27,138 nucleotides of DNA from Candidatus Rokuibacteriota bacterium (lineage in GTDB: Bacteria; Methylomirabilota; Methylomirabilia; Rokubacteriales; CSP1-6). How positions within the stretch are numbered: position 1 is the first letter of the stretch; each line of letters begins with the position of its first letter. Below, in pieces: positions 23,230 to 27,138 of this stretch. The DNA lies in NCBI GenBank assembly GCA_003220195.1, contig QHRT01000002.1:1-27138 (forward strand), given 5' to 3'. The translations under genes were made by a program, and so were the position numbers. A model generated the notes under the pieces. That model ran no database searches. It had not been told where the DNA came from and was given only the letters and a program-made list of their open reading frames with translations.

Positions 23230-23297
23230 TCGGCCCGGCGCTCCGCGACCGCGCCCGTTGACCTGTCGCACCACGCCCGGCAAGCTGTCTCACGCCC

Positions 23298-24422
23298 ATG
23301 CGTGACGTGTGGATTTCCGGCGCTGGCATGACCGCGATCGGACGGCGAACCGAGCCGCTGCAATCGTTGATGGCGGAGGCGGCGCTGTCCGCGCTCCTGA
23401 TGGCCGAACGTGAGCGTCCCGACGCGATCGTCGTCGCCGCGATGAATCCGGAGGAATTCGTCGGCGACGGCAACTTCGCGTCCAACGTCGCGACGCACAT
23501 GGGGTTCGCCGAAGTGCCGACGGTGCGGATCGAGACCGCGACGTCGTCGGGCGCGGCCGCGCTCTACGCGGGGTTCGCGGAGGTGGCCGCGGGACTCCAC
23601 CGCACGGTCCTGGTCGTGGGCGGCGAGAAGATGACGCATCTCGCGACACCGCGCGTCTCCGAGCTGATCGGCCGCTCCATCGACCCGTACGAACGGCTGT
23701 ACGGCGCGACGATGCCGGCGCTCGCCGGGCTCATCACGCGGGCGTTGATGGCACGCAACGCGGTCGGACTGCGGGAGATCGCGCAGGTCGCGGTGAAGAA
23801 CCACGCGAACGCGGCGAAGAACCCTTACGCGCACTACCGCCAGCCGATCACGATCGAAGACGTGATGACGAGCCGGATGGTGGCCGATCCGCTACGCCTG
23901 CTCCACTGCTGTCCGATCTCCGACGGCGGCGCCGCCGTGGTGCTGACCAGCGATCGGATCGGCGTGCGCATCGCCGGCATCGGGCAGGGGACCGACACGC
24001 TCGCGGTGCGGCACCGCCAGAACCTGACCAGCTTTCGCGCGACGCAAGTCGCCGCGCGCGTCGCGTTCGCGATGGCGGGCTTCGGCCCCGAGCGGGTGGA
24101 CTTCGCCGAGCTGCACGACGCGTTCACCCCCTTCGAGCTGATCGCGCTCGAAGACATCGGGCTGATCCCCGTCGGGAAGGCCAGTCGCGCGACACTCGAC
24201 GGCGAGACGGCGCTCGATGGCCGCCTCCCGATCAATCCGTCCGGCGGTCTCAAGGCGCGCGGTCATCCGCTCGCGGCCACGGGCCTGGCGCAGGTCGTGG
24301 AGTGCGTGTGGCAACTCCTCGGGCGCGCCGAGGGCCGCCAGCTCGAAGGTCACACCGCGCTCGCGCACTCGATCGGCGGGCTCGCGACCAACAACTGGGT
24401 GACGGTGCTGGAGCGGCTGTGA
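23298..24422 (+). CDS. Thiolase-fold protein (SCP2-type) lacking the nucleophilic cysteine
   Basis: A 374-residue protein of the SCP2/archaeal-type thiolase family. Conserved parts include the start VWISGAGMTAIGRR, ELHDAFTPFELIALEDIG (271-288, catalytic-region H273), and NPSGGLKARGHPLAATGLAQ (313-332, H323). The position of the acylated cysteine, normally E-x-A-C-x-S-G, reads ETATSSG (79-85) with T82 instead of Cys. The C-terminal cysteine motif is also replaced (HSIGGLATNN). It therefore cannot run the standard two-step thiolase reaction. Cysteine-less relatives such as the steroid side-chain aldolase Ltp2 work as retro-aldolases together with a DUF35 protein, and a DUF35 gene follows here after 4 bases. 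A CoA-ester aldolase is my preferred reading; the substrate is unknown. ATG 23298 has no clear Shine-Dalgarno. Confidence 0.86.
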   Translation: MRDVWISGAGMTAIGRRTEPLQSLMAEAALSALLMAERERPDAIVVAAMNPEEFVGDGNFASNVATHMGFAEVPTVRIETATSSGAAALYAGFAEVAAGLHRTVLVVGGEKMTHLATPRVSELIGRSIDPYERLYGATMPALAGLITRALMARNAVGLREIAQVAVKNHANAAKNPYAHYRQPITIEDVMTSRMVADPLRLLHCCPISDGGAAVVLTSDRIGVRIAGIGQGTDTLAVRHRQNLTSFRATQVAARVAFAMAGFGPERVDFAELHDAFTPFELIALEDIGLIPVGKASRATLDGETALDGRLPINPSGGLKARGHPLAATGLAQVVECVWQLLGRAEGRQLEGHTALAHSIGGLATNNWVTVLERL

Positions 24423-24426
24423 CGCG

Positions 24427-24855
24427 ATGATCGAAACCATCCAAGCCTCGCGATGTCCGCGGTGCGACATGATCGTCGCGCCGCCCGCGTCCTACTGTCC
24501 GCGGCATCCCGCGCGCATGCTGCCGACGGAGCTCCCCGGCGCCGGCGAGATCGTGTCGTTCACGACGCTCCACTCACCGCCGGAAGGCTTCAAGTCACCG
24601 CTCCACATCGCGATCGTCGAGCTGGAGGGTGGGGCGCGCTTCGTCTGTCACGGCGCCGAGACGCGCGGGCTCAAGATCGGGTCCACCGTGGCGATCGAGG
24701 CGGTCAACAACGTCTACTACTTCTCGAGCCTGGGCGCCCTCGACCGCGCGCGGATCTTCTGGCGCCGCGCCGGCCGCGCCGGCGACCGGGTCAACAGCAT
24801 CGCCCAGAGCCCGATGAAGCGGGTATGGAAAGGGAAAGACCGTGCCGGTCTCTAG
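24427..24855 (+). CDS. DUF35 OB-fold / rubredoxin-like zinc ribbon protein
   Basis: A 142-residue partner protein. The N-terminal zinc ribbon has C10, C13 and C24, but the fourth ligand position is H27 (CPRH) where family members usually have Cys. The acyl-CoA-binding OB fold follows (GEIVSFTTLH about 40-49, PLHIAIVELEGGARFVCHG about 57-75, GLKIGSTVAIEAV about 80-92). DUF35 proteins bind and often complete the active site of adjacent SCP2-type thiolases, HMG-CoA synthases or steroid aldolases. The gap to the thiolase stop is 4 bases, so the two are almost surely co-translated and form a complex. The C-terminal basic tail (RVWKGKDR) overlaps the presumed start of the CoA-transferase frame. Confidence 0.85.
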   Translation: MIETIQASRCPRCDMIVAPPASYCPRHPARMLPTELPGAGEIVSFTTLHSPPEGFKSPLHIAIVELEGGARFVCHGAETRGLKIGSTVAIEAVNNVYYFSSLGALDRARIFWRRAGRAGDRVNSIAQSPMKRVWKGKDRAGL

Positions 24856-24894
24856 GAAGCCTCTTGCGGGCGTACCGCCGGACCGTTCTGCTCG

Positions 24895-26013
24895 ATGATC
24901 CTCGCGGACATGGGGGCCGAGGTCATCAAGGTCGAGGAGCCCGGCAAGGGCGACGACACGCGGTCCTGGCCGCCCTACAAGGGCGGAGAGTCGACGTACT
25001 TCATGTCGGTCAACCGAGGAAAGCTCTCGCTGACGCTCGATCTGAAGTCGACCGCCGGGCCGGACATTCTCAAGAAGCTGATCGCGAAGAGCGACGTCGT
25101 GCTCGAGAACTTCCGGCCCGGCACGATGGAGCGCCTGGGCTTCGGGTACGAGACGCTCAAGAAAAAGCACCCGAAGCTCATCTACTGCGCGATCTCCGGA
25201 TTCGGCGAGTCCGGACCGGAGGCCGGGCGCGCGGGCTACGACCTCGTGGTGCAGGCGGAGTCCGGCGTCATGGATCTGACCGGGTTTCCAGACGGCCCAC
25301 CCGTCAAAGTCGGGACGTCGGTCGCGGACCTGGTGGCCGGGATGTCAGCCGCGCAGGGGATCACGCTGGCGCTGCTGGCGCGCCATCGCACGCGGCGCGG
25401 GCAGAAGGTCGAGATCTCGATGCTCGACGTGATGGCGTCCCTGCTCACGTACCAGGCCGGCATTTACTTCGGCACGGGAGCGCGTCCGGCGCGGCGCGGC
25501 AACGCGCATCCATCGATCGTGCCGTACGAAGTCTTCAAGGCGGCGGACGCGTACCTGGTGCTCGGCGTCGCGAACAACTCGCTGTGGGCGCGCTGCTGCA
25601 CCGCGCTCGACCGGCCGGACCTGGTGCGCGATCCGCGCTTCGACACCGAAGCCAGGCGGGTCGAGCAGCGCGACACGCTGGTTCCGCTGCTCAACGAGAT
25701 CATGGGCGCGCGGAGCGCCGCCGAATGGTTGAAGAGATTCGAGGCCGCCGGCGTCCCGGCCGGGCGGATCAAGACCGTGCCGGAAGTGTGCGAGAGCGAT
25801 CACCTGAAAGCGCGTGGGATGATCGTCAAGCTTCCGCATCCCTCGGCGGGCGAAGTCACGGTGATGGGCGTTCCCGTGCGGTTGCACGCCACCCCGGGCG
25901 CCGCAGCGACAGCTCCTCCGCTACTCGGCCAGCACACCGAGCACGTCCTCCGGAAAGTCCTCGGCATCCCGCCGAAGGAGATCGCTCGCCTGCGCGAGCA
26001 CCACGCGGTCTGA
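24895..26013 (+). CDS. CaiB/BaiF-type (class III) CoA-transferase, N-terminus apparently deleted
   Basis: The intact frame encodes 372 residues of a class III CoA-transferase. Family parts visible are MILADMGAEVIKVEEPGKGDDTR at the start, SVNRGKLSLTLDLKS, SDVVLENFRPGTMERLGFGYE, CAISGFGESGP, GYDLVVQAESGVMDLTG and EISMLDVMASLL with the likely catalytic Asp. Relatives carry about 25 more residues (a PLAG.RVLDLTRVLAGPF motif). The remnants are visible. GTG 24842 begins PVSRKPLAGV in another frame, while GPFCS directly precedes ATG 24895 in frame with it. About 25 bases (the RVLDLTRVLA codons) seem missing and the frames differ by one, so the gene is broken at its 5' end or misassembled. The GTG would overlap the DUF35 stop by 14 bases. 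Substrate: a carboxylic acid/CoA pair, unidentified. Confidence 0.82.
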   Translation: MILADMGAEVIKVEEPGKGDDTRSWPPYKGGESTYFMSVNRGKLSLTLDLKSTAGPDILKKLIAKSDVVLENFRPGTMERLGFGYETLKKKHPKLIYCAISGFGESGPEAGRAGYDLVVQAESGVMDLTGFPDGPPVKVGTSVADLVAGMSAAQGITLALLARHRTRRGQKVEISMLDVMASLLTYQAGIYFGTGARPARRGNAHPSIVPYEVFKAADAYLVLGVANNSLWARCCTALDRPDLVRDPRFDTEARRVEQRDTLVPLLNEIMGARSAAEWLKRFEAAGVPAGRIKTVPEVCESDHLKARGMIVKLPHPSAGEVTVMGVPVRLHATPGAAATAPPLLGQHTEHVLRKVLGIPPKEIARLREHHAV

Positions 26014-26041
26014 GCGGGCGCGTCAGGACCGGCGCGCCGAG

Positions 26042-26061
26042 AGTGCGATCAAGATCGCACT
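26042..26061. repeat. Palindrome over the stop codon of the small minus-strand membrane protein gene
   Basis: Perfect 9-bp arms AGTGCGATC / GATCGCACT around AA. The minus-strand stop codon is 26049-26051, at the centre. The structure sits 28 bases past the CoA-transferase stop, between convergent genes, so it may act as a weak bidirectional terminator or an mRNA end stabiliser. No U tract. Confidence 0.5.
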
Positions 26062-26267
26062 GACGCCGCGACCAGGACGACGCCTCCGACCAGCGCCAGC
26101 GCTCCCAGCACCGGCGGCAGCGGAATCGTCTTCTCCTTCTTCGCGTCCACCTTCAGGGGACCCAGATCCACGACGTGCTCGGTGGTCGTGTAGCTGATGC
26201 CCTGGTACACCAGCGCCAGGATGCCGAGAACGATCAGGATGATCCCGATCACCAGCGTCGGTCTCAC
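26049..26267 (-). CDS. Small two-helix membrane protein
   Basis: A 72-residue protein starting at GTG 26267 with GGGGGAA seven bases upstream; the longer open frame upstream has no membrane-protein character. Residues 4-22 (TLVIGIILIVLGILALVYQ) and about 50-69 (LPPVLGALALVGGVVLVAAS) are hydrophobic helices. They are joined by a charged linker with YTTTEHVVDLGPLKVDAKKEKTIPLPP. I recall similar short proteins annotated as uncharacterised in proteobacteria and Acidobacteria, with the YQGI.YTT...DLGPL pattern, but no function is known. It is divergent from cimA and convergent with the CoA-transferase gene. Confidence 0.7.
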   Translation of the reverse strand: MRPTLVIGIILIVLGILALVYQGISYTTTEHVVDLGPLKVDAKKEKTIPLPPVLGALALVGGVVLVAASVRS

Positions 26268-26344
26268 CGTGATTCCCCCACGATCGACCGGGGGTGCACG
26301 TCTCGTGCCGGCGACCTCGTCATGACACCCGGCGTCGCGGTATC

Positions 26345-26361
26345 CGATCATGCTCTGATCG
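26345..26361. promoter_or_regulatory. Short palindrome upstream of cimA
   Basis: CGATCA-TGCTC-TGATCG has 6-bp perfect arms around a 5-base spacer, 21 bases before the cimA ATG. It could be an operator or a leader structure in the divergent promoter region. A palindrome this short could arise by chance. Confidence 0.3.
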
Positions 26362-26382
26362 AATGCCGGCAGGAGGCGCAGC

Positions 26383-27138
26383 ATGCGGCGACTGATCAAG
26401 ATCTACGACACGACGCTCCGGGACGGCACCCAGGGCGAGGGCGTGTCGTTCTCGATGGAGGACAAGGTCCGGCTCGCGTCGCGACTCGACGCGCTCGGCG
26501 TGCACTACATCGAGGGCGGGTGGCCGGGCTCGAACCCCAAGGACTTGCGTTTCTTCCGCCGGATGCAGGACGTGACGCTGAAGCACGCGAAGCTCGCGGC
26601 GTTCAGCATGACGCGCCGTGCCGGGGGGACGGCAGCGTCCGACGCCAACATGCGGGCGCTCATCGACGGCGGCGCCCCCGTCGCGACCATCGTCGGGAAA
26701 TCCTGGGACTTCCACGTCACCGACGCGCTCGGCACGACGCTCCCCGAGAATCTCGCGATGATCGAGGACACCATCGCCTTCCTCCGCCCGAAGATGGACG
26801 AGGTCATCTTCGACGCCGAGCACTTCTTCGACGGCTTCCGCGCGAACCGGGAGTACGCGCTCGCCACGCTCGCGGCGGCGGCGCGCGCCGGCGCGCACTG
26901 GCTCGTGCTCTGCGACACCAACGGCGGGACCTTGCCGTTCGACCTGGTCGAGATCATGCGCGAGGTCAAAAGTCACGTGCAGACGCCGCTCGGCATCCAC
27001 GTGCACAACGACGCCGAGTGTGCCGTCGCGAACTCGCTGGCCGCGGTGCTCGAGGGTGCCGATCAGGTCCAGGGCACGCTCAACGGCTACGGCGAACGGT
27101 GCGGGAACGCGAACCTGGTCTCGATCATTCCGGCGCTC
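26383..27138 (+). CDS. cimA: Citramalate synthase, N-terminal part (runs off the window)
   Basis: The first 252 residues are present. The frame is open to the last base and AGGAGG lies six bases before ATG 26383. It opens IKIYDTTLRDGTQGEGVSFS, the signature of CimA/LeuA-type aldol-condensing enzymes in its CimA form (QGEG). Then come HYIEGGWPGSNPKD, SWDFHVTDALGTT, IFDAEHFFDGFRAN, LCDTNGGTLP and GIHVHNDAECAVANSLAAV...VQGTLNGYGERCGNANL. The GERCGNANL block is typical of CimA. It condenses pyruvate and acetyl-CoA to (R)-citramalate, the first step of threonine-independent isoleucine synthesis. The C-terminal LeuA dimer/allosteric domain is outside the window, so feedback control cannot be judged. 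Confidence 0.93.
   Translation, partial: MRRLIKIYDTTLRDGTQGEGVSFSMEDKVRLASRLDALGVHYIEGGWPGSNPKDLRFFRRMQDVTLKHAKLAAFSMTRRAGGTAASDANMRALIDGGAPVATIVGKSWDFHVTDALGTTLPENLAMIEDTIAFLRPKMDEVIFDAEHFFDGFRANREYALATLAAAARAGAHWLVLCDTNGGTLPFDLVEIMREVKSHVQTPLGIHVHNDAECAVANSLAAVLEGADQVQGTLNGYGERCGNANLVSIIPAL

Noticed and set aside
1..27138. CRISPR arrays, tRNA or rRNA genes
   Set aside because: No regularly spaced direct repeats, no cloverleaf-like or rRNA-like stretches were seen while reading both strands.

Overview
The window is GC-rich, densely packed bacterial DNA, with strong G/C preference at third codon positions, many GTG starts and many 1-10 bp or overlapping gene junctions. The gene content is two ABC importers (peptide type and branched-chain amino acid type), CoA-linked catabolic enzymes, a 7Fe ferredoxin and citramalate synthase. 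This resembles uncultivated soil or sediment heterotrophs such as Rokubacteria/Methylomirabilota or deltaproteobacterial relatives. That placement is inference from gene content and style; no marker gene is present.

Layout. (1) 1-330: remnants of two unrelated transposases and a REP-like hairpin. A tyrosine phosphatase gene with atypical codon use follows (332-1096). (2) 1100-2310: a small membrane-anchored protein (minus strand) divergent from an FNR-like flavoprotein gene. (3) 2359-6950: an LsrF-type aldolase/thiolase (minus strand) divergent from an overlapping set of a thiamine-diphosphate enzyme (frameshifted), a GT4 glycosyltransferase and a beta-hydroxyacid dehydrogenase. A 10-bp-arm palindrome sits in the divergent promoter region. 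A bidirectional terminator overlaps the lsrF stop codon. (4) 7001-9643: FmdB zinc ribbon, CelD-type acetyltransferase and MshA-like glycosyltransferase. (5) 9662-15341: a complete dipeptide/oligopeptide importer in the order ATPase, ATPase, binding protein, permease, permease. (6) 15351-19953 (minus): a complete livJ-H-M-G-F importer, ending 9 bp from the convergent peptide importer. (7) 20058-22302 (minus): a metallo-beta-lactamase-fold hydrolase and a SelA-like PLP enzyme, tandem with and upstream of livJ. (8) 22543-23229: a 7Fe ferredoxin with clear promoter and terminator, then a tiny Fis-type DNA-binding protein behind a sigma54-like promoter. (9) 23298-26013: a thiolase-fold protein without the nucleophilic cysteine, its DUF35 partner, and a CaiB/BaiF CoA-transferase whose N-terminus looks deleted. 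(10) 26049-27138: a two-helix membrane protein (minus) divergent from cimA, which runs off the window.

How the parts could fit together: the importers bring in peptides and branched-chain amino acids or small organic acids. The CoA-transferase and the thiolase-like/DUF35 pair would act on CoA esters, and the beta-hydroxyacid dehydrogenase, thiamine-diphosphate enzyme and LsrF homologue on short-chain keto/hydroxy acids. The strongest leads are the cysteine-less thiolase plus DUF35 pair (a possible CoA-ester aldolase), the SelA-like/MBL pair beside the liv operon, two in-frame-breaking deletions in otherwise intact enzymes, and the palindromes centred on stop codons.
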